DNA of 64,000 bases from Thysanoteuthis rhombus (GCA_963457665.1 OY735203.1:22928906-22992905), one strand, 5' to 3'. Shown: positions 39,743 to 52,610, numbered from the stretch's first letter. The notes: generated by a model not told the origin, from the letters alone. Numbers and translations: made by a program.

Positions 39743-40648
39743 TGAATTATAGTCAATAGAACAACTGGGTACCACTACATATCTGCTTCCCCTTTCCGTC
39801 TCCCTCTCTAGGTGTATGTCTTTACCACTGATTAATACACATACATATGAATATGTTCACACTAGTGTGTAACAGAACGTGTATACACGCACGTACGTGT
39901 AATTTAGCTGCGTGCCAGTCCTTATCTCTCTCTATCTCTCTTCCAAATTATTGTCCCCACTACTAACACGCAAGCACAATAAATGTACGCTCGTTGCGTA
40001 TCATCCCACACACGCATACACCCAAATAGTCATCCCTAAGCGAATGGGTTGATCACGTTTCTCAGCCTATCCCTTGTAATAAAGGCATAGAACCCAGCCC
40101 AGGAGATACCTAAGTCTGAACGGCTGGATTAACTTTTAATGACCATATTGAAGCTTAAGCTGTTGGCCCCAGCTTCTTGTAAAACAGAACAAAAGAAATT
40201 ATGCGCAGATATTTCCACGCATACACTCTCCCATAGGTATATTTATTCGTAAATACACATGCATGAATCCACAAATGTGAATAAGTGCATAGATCACTGC
40301 TGCATCAGAGGAAGCCAAAAATCACTGGCCCTATGCCTCACATGCGTATCATTTTATAACAGTCACTTATTTTTTCAATCTCTATCTGGATTCATTATGG
40401 AATATCATTGTAAATACACGCACATATGCGTGTCATTATTCTAGTAATATACACCTATATTCAATACGGTGTGCTTAACTCTGCACTAGGTCATGATAGA
40501 ATTAATTTCGTATCCAACTCTGAGATGCTACAGTCCGCAACAAGACATCTTCCCTATACAGCAACTAATTTTCATCATGAGCCGGATTGTAACTGTAATC
40601 AGCTTAAAAGAATATTGTACAATTTACAGATACCATCATCCAGGATGA
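39742..40648. other. No gene seen
   Basis: Mixed composition, somewhat less AT-rich near 40020-40170. No domain recognised. Confidence 0.45.
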
Positions 40649-40649
40649 C

Positions 40650-41115
40650 AAGTATGCCGTAAAAGAAATTCCACCACCAAGAACAGAGAAAGTGCATTGG
40701 TCTTAAATAGAAAGGTATGCCACCAATGCATCTTTCCGATAGTCATCTATGTAGCTGAACCATGGAATCTAACCAAAGAGAATGGCCCTCAACGTGAGTA
40801 CCATGCAATATGTACACAAAAACCCTGCTCACCACTTACATGTATGTATTGCAATCAGCACAATTTATTAGGAAAAAACCGGAGTCTGACATATCAAAGA
40901 ATCCATAAGAAATCCCAAGTGGCAGTCGGCTGGTTATGTTGCAAAAATTTCTGACAACAAGTGGACATCAACTCACAACGTTGGTCCCCAGAAACTATAG
41001 GTAGCACAATATAGAATAGCCAGGCAAAGTAGACAAGTTCAGTAAGTATTGGCCCTGCAACGCCCAGGATGAAAAGATCTGGCGAATGATGTCTTTGTCC
41101 AATTTAGTGAGTTTT
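40650..41115 (+). mobile_element. LINE 3'-end fragment
   Basis: The plus strand reads LNRKVCHQCIFPIVIYVAEP followed by WNLTKENG (family: NxKVYxQCILPVxTYGAETWxLTK), then GKNRSLTYQRIHKKSQVAVG and WLCCKNF where the family has W-x-W-A-G-H-V-A-R. Near 41060, CNAQDEKIWRMM corresponds to the closing A-Q-D-R-x-x-W-R segment. 5'-truncated, with indels and stops. Same LINE type as the fragments at 23.1, 38.1 and 63.7 kb. Confidence 0.8.
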
Positions 41116-41192
41116 TAAAGAATCACGATTCATGGTTATAGCTTTATTGAATTGCCAAATATCACAAAAAAGTTCACCATCATGATTTCTTG

Positions 41193-41199
<7 letters not shown>

Positions 41200-41284
<85 letters not shown>
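41200..41284. repeat. (TA)n(GA)n microsatellite
   Basis: TA about 48 bases followed by GA about 36 bases. Confidence 0.95.
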
Positions 41285-41288
<4 letters not shown>

Positions 41289-42290
41289 GGTATAGTTCAT
41301 GATATACATTTTCAATTAGTAAAATGCAAATAGGAAATGAACAAAAACAGATTTTATCCATTGAAGAAATTCAATCACAGTGATCAATATTTACAGCAGT
41401 GGATACAACAATCAACGTAACAAAATTAAGATAAAAAATATATACACCAGGTGAATGTTAGCACTCATCAGCAACCGGCAACATGTTGTTTCCTTTTTAT
41501 ACACAATAATATATATCCACGAAATGTCAACATTCACTGGCTGTTGGTTTGCTTGGCTTAGTCGTCTTGCGGTCAGCAATGGGATTTAAAATGAGGGAGG
41601 AGACCAAGTTGGTTTATTTTTTTGTTGTTGTTTTTAGATATTGATTGACTGTTAACTCTCCTATTATCCCTATGTAATTCGATTTATGTTGCTTGTTTGA
41701 TTTTCTTTACATCTACATTATTTAGTCTTATGGAGTTATTTTTTCATTTATTTGTATACTCCTTGAATCATTTGATTTGTTGTTATTCTGTATATATTCA
41801 AACATTCAATTTTTAGGATTAAGTAGTGTCTCGTTAGTGACACTTAAAAGCAAACCTAGATATAAAATTCGTATTCATGAATTTAAGATAAACTATGTAA
41901 ATAAGTGCGCTTTTTTCAAGTGAAATGATTTTGATATAGAATAACATCCATATAAAATGAGAGCATATGTTAGAATATGGCTCTAAAATCATAAAAAATA
42001 AATAAATATTGAAATCATAGCTTTCGGGAAAGTGAAATTTGATCAAAACTGCTTGGGAGCCAAGCTAATATAACTGTTTTGTTTTTAATCCCCGAAACCG
42101 TTAGTTGGTGAACAACCGATGGTTCAGAATACACATATGATGCTGTAATATCTGATCATGTATACATCAAGAAAACCACTTGACTGATTATATGAATTGC
42201 ATTAACAGATATTTGTGGGTGATTGATTTTGTCATATACATTCCGAAAAAAATGTCTTCATATATTTTGTATTTGGAGCAGTAAAGATTA

Positions 42291-42293
<3 letters not shown>
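41285..42293. other. No gene seen
   Basis: AT-rich DNA. No motif recognised. Confidence 0.5.

Positions 42294-42353
<60 letters not shown>
42294..42353. repeat. (AT)n microsatellite
   Basis: About 58 bases of TA. Confidence 0.95.
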
Positions 42354-42357
<4 letters not shown>

Positions 42358-43299
42358 ATAGATTCATGCAGAAATGCATAGATAAGATAAATAGATGCGC
42401 ATCTAAAAGATACAAAAAAAGTGTATATGACACATTCACAATATTTTCATGCAAATAAACCTTGAACTATCGGAAGATAATTTTTGATGGAAAAGTAAAA
42501 ACAATCTTCCATCGAGAGGATCCCATCCATTTTCAGCATTCTTTAGTATTAGTGGTATATGCAACAAAAGAAGATACTCGTAAGATTCATTATTTTGAAA
42601 ATACGAACAGTTCAATGTATATTGGATTGAATGAATCTTTGTTTTTGGTTTAGCCAGCTGCATTCAATGGTGCCCTCGTTTTTTAATATTTCTTGTTTTG
42701 GTTTGATCCAAATACATATATGAATAATTGTACGTAAATAGTATTTACGCCGGAATAATGCCAAAAGATGATGTTTTCTCGGAAACAGAATAAATTTATA
42801 AGTATGGTCCTCCAAGGCAAATATCGCCAATGGTTTGATACGTTGGAAACGTCATGGGTCCTTAAGACCAAGATTGATAAAATGCTTTATATTTTCGTCG
42901 GGAAATGAGGGATCAATACAACAAAATTAAAATACAACGAAATTTGGCAATACTCCAACCAAATTAAAAATGACGATAGTCAAATTAAATCTGAAAGCAA
43001 ATCAGATTACGCCAAGCAAATTAAGAAGACATTCAAACAAAGTCGATTAAATGATAAAATGCCAATACTTATTGACTCTTAACAGAACATTCAGTTATCC
43101 TTCACTGAGACTATAAGGAATAAGAGGATCAAATTTTTTAAACAATTCCTTTCAATCCTCTCATCGGAAATTAAATGCAAGAAATCATGTTGATTTTGCC
43201 TGCCAGTTATGGACCCTGCATTCGAGGTTATGTCTCTCATTGATGTTTATTACTACATTGAAAAAAAAAATTAGTGGTACCAGAGATGTTTTCAATTTT
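42354..43299. other. No gene seen
   Basis: AT-rich. The stretch 42900-43080 has an irregular caaattaa(a)-spaced pattern (accaaattaaaa, tcaaattaaatc, gcaaattaag), perhaps an eroded short tandem repeat. Confidence 0.35.
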
Positions 43300-43840
43300 T
43301 TTTTATCTTTCACATATTGTGTAAAAAGCGTAAACAGCGGTCGTGTATGCGACAGAAAGGTCATAGGGCCCCGGTTTTTCAATGCTTGACCCTGGTCCGA
43401 CGCCTGGAGGATCGTAGTCTTGTTTTCTTTCCTCTTATTCATTCCACTCCCCCATATCTTTACGTGAACATTTCTCAACAAGACACCCTGCTTGATACAT
43501 CTTTCGAAGCATCAATAGCCGATCAATTCGTCCAGAATGGTTCACTTTTTTCGAGGGAAAAGGATTAGAGGACCCATTCATTATGCCGAACTTCTTTGTC
43601 ATTCATTGTATTAACTGTCTCTAAACTTCATATTCCCAGTCTCTAAAAAGCTTTTTGGGATGGTTCTGGCTATGACTCCCTGATGAAAAGAACTTTAATC
43701 GTTTGCCAGATACGCCTGGAGGACCTGTAGTTCCTACAGTTTGATTTTGTCCGCATTTCCATGGCACTTGAGACCACGATATCCTGTCCAAGATATCCAG
43801 GGAAAGTGGAGTTTTCAAGTATTTGAAGCAATGCAAGTAT
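43300..43840. other. GC-richer island with open frames, unassigned
   Basis: About 500 bases clearly richer in G and C than the flanks (for example ggtcatagggccccgg and cctggtccgacgcctgg). Minus-strand frames of 71 codons (43836-43621) and 98 codons (43481-43185) and a plus-strand 83-codon frame overlap it. The minus-strand patch GTTGPPGVSGKRLKF is protein-like, but I cannot match it to a family. It could be a decayed element or an exon-bearing host fragment. Confidence 0.3.
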
Positions 43841-44604
43841 GTTAGACACCTCTACTTTGGGATTCAGAAAAATAGTTTACCTCTAACATCAAGCGTTGGC
43901 ATCGCAACAAATAGTTCATATACATCGAATTCTCCTCTTCACTTATATGAATGCAATGCTAAAATACCAATTTCTTCGAGTCAATATTACAATTTGGGGC
44001 TTGGCAGTACGTATTACAACGATCTTATTATCATACACAAAACAGAAGGTCGACTTCCACTAATTAAAAAGAACACTTTAACCATTTTTTCATGCCCCCC
44101 CCCCCCTTAGGCTCAGTTCCTCCAAATGGTGGAATTTATTTTGGTTTCTCAATATTCAAAATTCAGATTTACCCTAAAATACATGGTTTTATTTATGCAT
44201 CTTCTGATACAAATATGAATCTGTTTATATTCATGACTTTCACATATCCGTAAATCCAGGTTTATTTGTACGTTTTCATCAATTTACTGGCATGTTACTA
44301 TCCATCTATGAATGCACACACTCACTCGCGTATGAATGCTAAGTGCAGTTGTGTGTGTCGGGCAGGATTTAAACTGACTCGATTGAGACGCACATACTCT
44401 TCAGAGGAAATACATTGTCCGTCTGTTTGTACTCCACTTCCACAAGAGTCACGGGATATAAATCCATAGAATTTTTCATTGGGTATGGATTTACACCCTA
44501 GGATGTTTTCAACAAATTAGATTTCAAACATCGAACGACCAAAATATGTTTTCAGGGGGTTCCAAATCTGAAGACGTATGTGTATATGGTAATCCGTCGA
44601 TAAT
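43841..44604. other. No gene seen; C13 run
   Basis: A run of 13 C lies at about 44095-44107, unusual in this AT-rich context. On the minus strand 44410-44345 carries agtttaaatcctgcc, which resembles a tRNA B-box, with weak tRNA-like sequence before it. I keep this only as a possible SINE relic. Confidence 0.3.
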
Positions 44605-44815
44605 TAAAAAAAAAAAATGAAAGAGGAAGCAAAAGAAGGAGAACGGGATAGTGAGAAAGATATTGAGCGAAAACAAGAGAAGAAAGAAAAAAAGAAAGAG
44701 AGAGAGAACGAAAGAAAGAAAGAGAGATAGAAAGCTAAGAAAGAAGTTATGTGAGAAGGAAAGAGAGGGAGCCTAGGGTAACAGAGACAGAGAGAGAGAA
44801 AGCAAAAGATAAATA
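44605..44815. repeat. Purine-rich (GA/GAAA) low-complexity tract
   Basis: The plus strand is almost all A and G in irregular aaagaaag/gagagaga units. The S/F-rich minus frame over it is compositional. Confidence 0.8.
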
Positions 44816-44914
44816 AACAGATATTTCTCACGTCATTACTATTTCAATTAGTTTTGGTAATGATAATTGATTCGAAAAATATTGTTTTTTTTTAATGATG
44901 GGTTCTGTTGTTCA

Positions 44915-45530
44915 ATCGTTTTTCCACTTCTAGAAGTAAAATTAGACTGGAATGCTTTCTTCCCATCATTAGAGGTCGGGGATTCCTCTTTTTTCACTTT
45001 AAATGGTCGAAATTGGAGGAGGTGCTTTTTCCAAATATTTGGGGTCGAGATTAAGGGAAATTATAAGTTTTTTTTTTAAATTTAAGGTTCAATTGGAAGG
45101 AAAAATTCTCACTATCTCGGGGCAAAAAAATGAATGCTATTTTTGTTTCGCTTTTAGAAGTTGGAATGCAAAGGATTCTCTCCACTTTTGAGGGAGAAAA
45201 TCCTAGGGGATTTTTCCACGTCAGGACTTGACTTTTCTGTACTCCTAAGTATCAAATTTAGATGGAGGAGATCTTTTTTTTTTCCTTTTCTTTTTTCTTT
45301 CTAAATTCGAGGATGGAGAATTGTTTTCTCTTTTATAGAAAATGAGCACTCTCTTTCGATTGCCACAATCCCATGAAAAAGTTCATTTGCTTTCTAAGAG
45401 TTAAAATCAAGCGAAAATTTCAAGAATCGTAGGTAAAATCTTTCTCATTTCTAGGGGCTAAATTGAAAAGGAATGTTTACTTTAATTTCAAAGGGCTCAA
45501 AGTACAGGGAAATGCTTCCCCCTTTTCAAC
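44915..45530 (+). repeat. Degenerate minisatellite 1 (unit roughly 35-45 bp)
   Basis: About a dozen imperfect units of the form tttccactttta-gaggtcgaaattggaaggaatgcttt. Recognisable unit cores include ctagaagtaaaattagactgg, attagaggtcggggattcc, aaatggtcgaaattggagg, tttggggtcgagattaaggg, ttaaggttcaattggaagg, tagaagttggaatgcaaagg, taggggctaaattgaaaagg and caaagggctcaaagtacaggg. Spacing varies and identity is low, so this is an old tandem array found by eye. No coding signal. Confidence 0.6.
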
Positions 45531-45539
45531 TTCACCACT

Positions 45540-45920
45540 CCCACTTTCAAATCTGTACTATTCGCCCTATTTCCTAACACTAGCCCCTCATTTAATATTA
45601 ACCCCTCTTGAATGATAGTTCCTTTTTTTTTCTTAACTTTAATCCCTCTTTTTTTCTCGACATTACGCTCCAATTTTTAACATTGTACCCTTTTTTTAAC
45701 AACAAAGCCTCTTCTTTCTCCCTTTCTCGCAGTCCTTTTTGATATTATCCCCACTTTCCTGGTTAGTACTTTCTTCCTAACCAACCCCTTGTAGCCATTT
45801 ATTTTATCAATATTGTCCCCTTTTTACACTAGTCCGACTCTTTTTCACACTATAGCCAAACATCCTTTTTTACATTAGCACCCAATTTTTTTAACCCTTT
45901 GTCTTTCTTAACATTGCGAA
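45540..45920 (+). repeat. Degenerate minisatellite 2 (unit roughly 17-25 bp)
   Basis: About 15 imperfect units of the form ccccttttttaacattag: ccctatttcctaacactag, cccctcatttaatattaa, ctccaatttttaacattgta, ccctttttttaacaacaaag, cccctttttacactagt, ccgactctttttcacactatag, ccttttttacattag, cacccaatttttttaacc. It directly follows minisatellite 1 with a different unit and opposite strand composition. Confidence 0.65.
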
Positions 45921-46411
45921 AAGTAGTATTAATTCAATCTTAGGAACAACTCAAAATAAATGCTATCAGATTCCATTCATTTATCATTCAATTTTTTTTT
46001 TGGACAGCAAATTACAACTCCTGTAAGAGGAGGTATTGTGTGTAGTTACTTTAATTTTGTTTTCATTTTGACGTACTAATTAGTTTTCTTTCTATGTTTG
46101 AGCTCTCGCTCTTTTTCTTTTTTTTTTTTTTTTCTTTTTCACATTTCGTTTCTCTATCATAAAATCCAACCCACAGGGAGATGATGCAATCTAATCATAT
46201 TGTAAATCGCTTTGGAGGATAAATGTCAAAATCAATGCAATCAATACATTCATCAATCGTTTTATTTATGTTTACGGATATCCATTTGTTTTGAAATGAC
46301 CGCCTGTAAGTACACGTTGAATACTAATACTTTGTCAGTTCAGATGAAATAAAGAACCTATATTTATTCTGTTGGAATATATATCATCTTTTCTTCCTGT
46401 TTTCCTTCTCG

Positions 46412-46464
<53 letters not shown>

Positions 46465-46522
46465 CTTCTTCTTCTTCTTCTTCTTCTTCTTCTTCTTCTT
46501 CTTCTCCTTCTTCTTCTTCTTC
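46412..46522. repeat. (GTT)n(CTT)n trinucleotide array
   Basis: About 17 GTT units change abruptly to about 19 CTT units with one TCC interruption. Confidence 0.95.
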
Positions 46523-46564
46523 TATGAATAATGATAACAATAATGATAATATTATTCATAAATA

Positions 46565-46584
46565 TCGATATATATATATGTGTT

Positions 46585-46630
<46 letters not shown>

Positions 46631-46631
46631 A

Positions 46632-46664
<33 letters not shown>

Positions 46665-46770
46665 GAGAGACAGAGACAGACAGACAGACAAAGAGAGACA
46701 GAGACAGACAGACAGACAAAGAGAGACAGAGACAGACAGACAGACAAAGAGAGACAGAGGGAGGGAGAGG
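46565..46770. repeat. (TA)n(GA)n plus 28-bp higher-order minisatellite
   Basis: TA-rich and GA blocks lead into a higher-order repeat of GACA and GAGA motifs. The marker caaagagagacagag starts at 46661, 46689, 46717 and 46745, an exact 28-base period over four units. The protein-length frames on both strands are repeat products. Confidence 0.95.
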
Positions 46771-47450
46771 AAGATTAATTGATAACAGGATGCCAAATAA
46801 TGAATTTCTCAAAATAATGATTGAATAAAGCTTTATATATTTAGGATAAATCAATTGATGGTTCATAAATTATTATATCAATCGACGTGAGATGGTTTAC
46901 AACATAGTAAAATCAAGTGTAAGGTTAGTGGCAAAAAATATCAAGTTTTCTGGTTGAATATGCTGGTATTGAAATCAACTTGAAGAATTTTTTTCCTCTG
47001 TAACGAGTATTGTTACAGATTACATCACAAGTTGGTGTACATGAAACAGGCACAGTGAATTAAATATTCACTTATGTAAACACTCAATAGAAGTGACACG
47101 AAAACCGAGTCACGTCATATATTATACTCATTGATCCTTCATTGTAAAATACGTAAGTGGGGTATCTTACGTAATTGAGTAATAGTGTTGATAATGAAAA
47201 GCTCTTGAGGAAAATTACGTAAATTACATCAATAGATGCTGAGAAATCATGTGACTCTAATGACATTTGGAAAAAGTGTTCTAAAACATAGTATGTTGGA
47301 AAATGTAAAGCTCTCTAAACTATATATATTTATTTATATGATTTTCAATCGTGTTAAATTATACAGAAACGTATTTGAAGTGACCTCCAGTGTTTACACG
47401 GTTAATGTATCAATCACCCTAGAAAACGTAAAAAAAAAAAACATAATTAT
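46771..47450. other. No gene seen
   Basis: AT-rich DNA. No motif recognised. Confidence 0.5.
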
Positions 47451-47454
47451 AGAA

Positions 47455-47600
47455 AATAGAGCCGCGGCAGAAATCGAATTTACCACCGATATAGTAACTG
47501 CATCAACGTAACTATGCTCTTACCATTGGGCTAAACAGCAGCTGGTGATACAATTTGCTCAATGGTAAGAGCATAGCTACCCAATTATCGAAACTGACAA
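47455..47600. ncRNA. Head-to-head pair of tRNA-like sequences (SINE relics)
   Basis: On the minus strand (from about 47540 down to 47455), TAGCCCAATGGTAAGAGCA resembles an A-box/D-arm and GGTAAATTCGATTTCTGCC a T-arm with a B-box-like TTCGATT loop. On the plus strand (47553-47595), GCTCAATGGTAAGAGCAT is a second A-box-like arm, with tatcgaaac further on. The two A-boxes form an inverted repeat of about 18 bases (ctatgctcttaccattg / caatggtaagagcatag) around a ~30-base spacer. Neither half forms a full cloverleaf. Confidence 0.5.
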
Positions 47601-48879
<1,279 letters not shown>

Positions 48880-48910
48880 TGCAAATGAATAAAATACACC
48901 TCTTCTTTTT

Positions 48911-48915
48911 CTCTA

Positions 48916-48968
<53 letters not shown>
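48911..48968. repeat. (CT)n microsatellite
   Basis: CT run of about 55 bases with TATC interruptions, ending ctgtgcgtgcg. Confidence 0.95.
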
Positions 48969-48972
<4 letters not shown>

Positions 48973-50285
48973 GTGCGTTCACATGTATTTTCTGCGATAT
49001 GCATATTTATGAGAATCTATGTATCTGTAGGTGATTTACCTTTATAAACAGGAAGGATCACAGGTGTGCTAACAAGGCAAACACACATAAAATTCATATA
49101 TTTATGTGTGTGTACGTATGTATTCAAGGGAATATTCCTAAAATGGATGCAGCAGTATAAAATTTATGTACGCATGCATTTCTACAGTTAGAACATCATA
49201 CATATGCTCACAGACACACATTTGAAGTGCAAGAATGATTACAGGTTTATCATAATAGCGTCGGATACATTAACCGAGTGTTCCTATCAGAAGATATAGG
49301 TATATACAGACAAGAAAAATTGTCATATGAATTCAAGTATAATGCAACTCACGAATCAAAAATTTCACAAGGTACTAGTCGAACAGATATGTTCTTGAAG
49401 AGTAAATATTTCCATGTTTTTGCATATTCCAAGAGGATCATCTAAAAAAACGGAATATTCAAGATGATTCATTGTTATACTTATTTCTTTCATAAAACTC
49501 TGTATGAGTTAAAATCCAACTGTTTGCTTTATTAGCTTTCCCATCTCTTGCGTGTGTGTATCAGTGTGACACTTTGCGTGAATTTCAGTATATTCATCTT
49601 CTTTAATAAAATCGTTTGATAACCGTTTTAAATTATGATCTGTCCAACTGTTGATAATGATTCCACTGGAAAAAAATCTTTTCGTTCAAGTAACAAATAT
49701 TATTAGATATATATATTTTAGTGACACCATCTTCATTCTTTGTCCCGTCTGCAGACTGGCATTAGTATAGCCAGACGAGCACTTTTATTTAAAAGCAGTT
49801 CAAAGTCATAGAAAAAACTTATCTATTCACGATATATTTTTACGCTTTGATTAAGAGATACCACACAAATAGACATTTGTATGATAATGTGTGTAGTAGA
49901 CGATTGACATGTTGATGATGTTTGAAATAATCAACTAATGCTGAACACCTGTTGTTTCAATTCAAAATAGAATTTCAACAATTTGTGAGTTTTCAGTGAG
50001 TATCTTTGAAAATAAGGAAAAATAACAAGACAGATAATACATACCAGGCTGAATCTGACAAGTTTATATGGTGAAAAAATGGTGATCATGTTGATGATAC
50101 ATGGAAATCCACACGATTGTACTTGAAGATTAGGCTGGAGCAAAATGTTATTCCCAACTACGATGCTTTTTTGGAATAAAGTATTATTCAGTTATATTTC
50201 GGGGTAAAATTTTTTTTGAAGCATTTATTTGGTCTAAAATCAAAGATGAGAAAAAAAGGGAAATTTAGGCAATTTTATCGCATGG
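48969..50285. other. No gene seen
   Basis: AT-rich DNA. No domain recognised. Confidence 0.5.
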
Positions 50286-50289
50286 GTTT

Positions 50290-50770
50290 GATATGGGCGT
50301 AAAGCAGCGGGAACTGTTCGTAATGTCTAATAAGTATTAGGCCTAGAGACCATCAATGAATGTATTGATTAACATTGGCTTGAAAACACATTCCCCGATC
50401 TTGAATTAAAAGCCATTATGAAGGTGAACACCCAGAAAAAACCCGAGATGTTAGGGGGGAACAAAATGTTGACCATTCAATTGCTATCCGTGGTATTGAA
50501 CCAAATTGGAAAATCAGAAACCAGCGGGAATGACATCGAAAGTAATGCAAACGGATCCCAAAAAACTTACTCAGAAGTCATCTCTCGGCCCAACCACGAC
50601 TACTTCAAGCATTTCAACATCTTCTTGCACAAGAAGGACTTCAATAACCAAACAGCAGGTCCGAACCCCGACAAATAATGAATCAATTCCACAATATAAG
50701 AATACCATGCTTCTGGAATTGATGGAATTATATGGAAATAAACAGCTTTAAAGTTGATGCTAAAAAAAAG
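50290..50770 (+). mobile_element. Internally deleted mariner transposon relic
   Basis: The plus strand reads YGRKAAGTVRNV, then LGLETINEC and HWLENTF, FPDLELKAIMKVNTQKKP and LNQIGK. This is the mariner transposase N-terminal helix-turn-helix region in order (family: GRKAAETxRNIN...FGxGTxNExTVQxWFxKF...DxELKAIVExDPxQTTREL...LKQIGKVKK). About 20 codons later, in the same open frame, comes TYSEVISRPNHDYFKHFNI, then FLHKKDFNNQ, matching the mariner C-terminus (YSPDLSPTDYHFFKHLDNFLxxKxFxNQ). Roughly 150 residues between, including the first two catalytic aspartates, are absent, and the last catalytic position appears as N. The deletion preserved the frame across the join, while three stops lie upstream of codon 1 of the long frame. 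Terminal inverted repeats were not located. Confidence 0.8.
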
Positions 50771-51577
50771 TTTAGTTTTTCTCTGATAAATGAAAAATAC
50801 ACATTCTATATTATTTGATCAAAACTTATAACTGGATGTAAATAACATTTGATTTCGATTTTCGCTTTGTACTGACGGCATTTTAAAATAGATTAATGAA
50901 TGGATGGTTTGATTTTGCACAGTGTTGGTAGATATTGCCTTTGCTGTAGGACCATACACGGTGCGGCCAATGTGCAGGCTTTTCCTCTAGTCTTTGAGTG
51001 TTTGTTTGTCATTCAAAATTGAGTCATGCTTGTCTTGGACGAACCCCACCCACGTACAAATCAGCTGAAATGGTCAAAATAATTTTTACAATGTGTATCT
51101 TTGCTTTTTTTTTTTAAATCAGCTTTAAACAATTATTCTTTTAATATTTCCTCAACCTAGATCAAGGAACAAATAACTTCTCTCAATGCATATCAAGCAA
51201 ATCTATATTTTGGAAATATTTGAGTTCTTATCAAAAAGAAATACGTTATTCTATAAAATCATTAAAAAAAGGTAAAATCATAAATTTTATGACACAAATC
51301 ATTCTATTTGCTGATCAAATTCAAATTTTTTTTCACAAAATACTCAGTTTGATAGGGGATTGTTTAGGGCATTTTCCCAGCACTTGACACGATGAGTATC
51401 CAGACTAATAGGATGCTCTTTATATAATTATGGAATCTCAACAAAGCTTGTTTGATTTTTTGACAGTAATATTTCATAACAACAGCACAAACATTTTCAT
51501 CTCTATCAAATATATTGCACAACTGAGAACTGTTTCCACATGATACTTGCACGTATGCATACATGCGTATGTATATG

Positions 51578-51581
<4 letters not shown>
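50771..51581. other. No gene seen
   Basis: AT-rich DNA after the mariner relic. No motif recognised. Confidence 0.5.
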
Positions 51582-51650
<69 letters not shown>

Positions 51651-51673
51651 TATGTATATATATATATATATAT
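51582..51673. repeat. (TA)n(CA)n(TA)n microsatellite
   Basis: TA about 48 bases, CA about 20 bases, TA about 20 bases. Confidence 0.95.
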
Positions 51674-52498
51674 CTTAAGATACATATTCAACCACCTGAT
51701 TATATTCATTCACATATACATATGTACTGTCGGATATGTTTAGTCAGTAAGTCAATATGTTTGCTACATTTATACAGTGCAAAAAGTACGAAATATTTCT
51801 TAAAGAAACAAATTCAAAATTGACTGTTTTCTTGTTGTATATAAAAACATGCATATTTAGCTAAAAAGAAAGTGTCTTTTGATAGATATTCATTTAACTA
51901 ACGTTAGCTGATAAACAAAGGCATTTCCGATGGAAGGTAAGAATTAACGTTTTAATGGAAGTTTAATGATATTTGATAAAGTATTCAGCTCGTCTTTCTG
52001 AAATGTGAGTAATCAGATACATTTAAAGACTATCTATTCACTTTGTGCTTTTACTCTGGACAATCATTTTACCTCTCACCTTAAGTATAAGCATTTTTAC
52101 CCCTTTCTATCGATTTTTGTGATGAGCTTTATTCTCATAGTTACATTCTATAAGTGTACGAATAGTTACAATTTCATGTTTGTTTATCATAGATTTTACT
52201 GTTTACGAAGATCAATGATCCTCACTCAATTTCCAGGCTAGAATGTTGCATTCTCAATCCATCAAAACATAATATACTTATTAGTAAAACGATACATGTT
52301 AAAATATAAGTGTATCTCGTATGAATTGTATCAATGTATATGAAGTGAAATATACTTAGTATCATTACCATAGTAACATAGACAAACAATCAAGTTTCTT
52401 TAAATTTACTCATCTATCTATTTCTCTGTCCCTTTTAACATGGCTATCTCAATCTCTACTTGCCCCCTCTCTTCTTCTTTATCTATCTATGTATCTAC
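51674..52498. other. No gene seen
   Basis: AT-rich DNA. No motif recognised. Confidence 0.5.
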
Positions 52499-52572
<74 letters not shown>

Positions 52573-52610
52573 ACAGACAGACAAGCAGACAGACAGACAG
52601 ACAGAGACAG
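52499..52610. repeat. (TA)n(GACA)n microsatellite
   Basis: TA about 70 bases followed by GACA units with two interruptions. Confidence 0.95.

Noticed and set aside
44345-44410. Functional tRNA gene on the minus strand
   Set aside because: Only a B-box-like agtttaaatcctg is present. No acceptor stem or anticodon arm could be drawn.
46335-46559. Arg/Thr repeat protein on the minus strand
   Set aside because: Encoded entirely by the GTT/CTT trinucleotide array.
46633-46760. Possible CRISPR-like array because of regular 28-bp spacing
   Set aside because: The whole unit is repetitive with no unique spacers, and the sequence is eukaryotic.
46524-46866. R/E/D/Q-rich and C/L/S-rich repeat proteins on both strands
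   Set aside because: Products of the GACA/GAGA minisatellite. Frames are open on both strands, as expected for such repeats.
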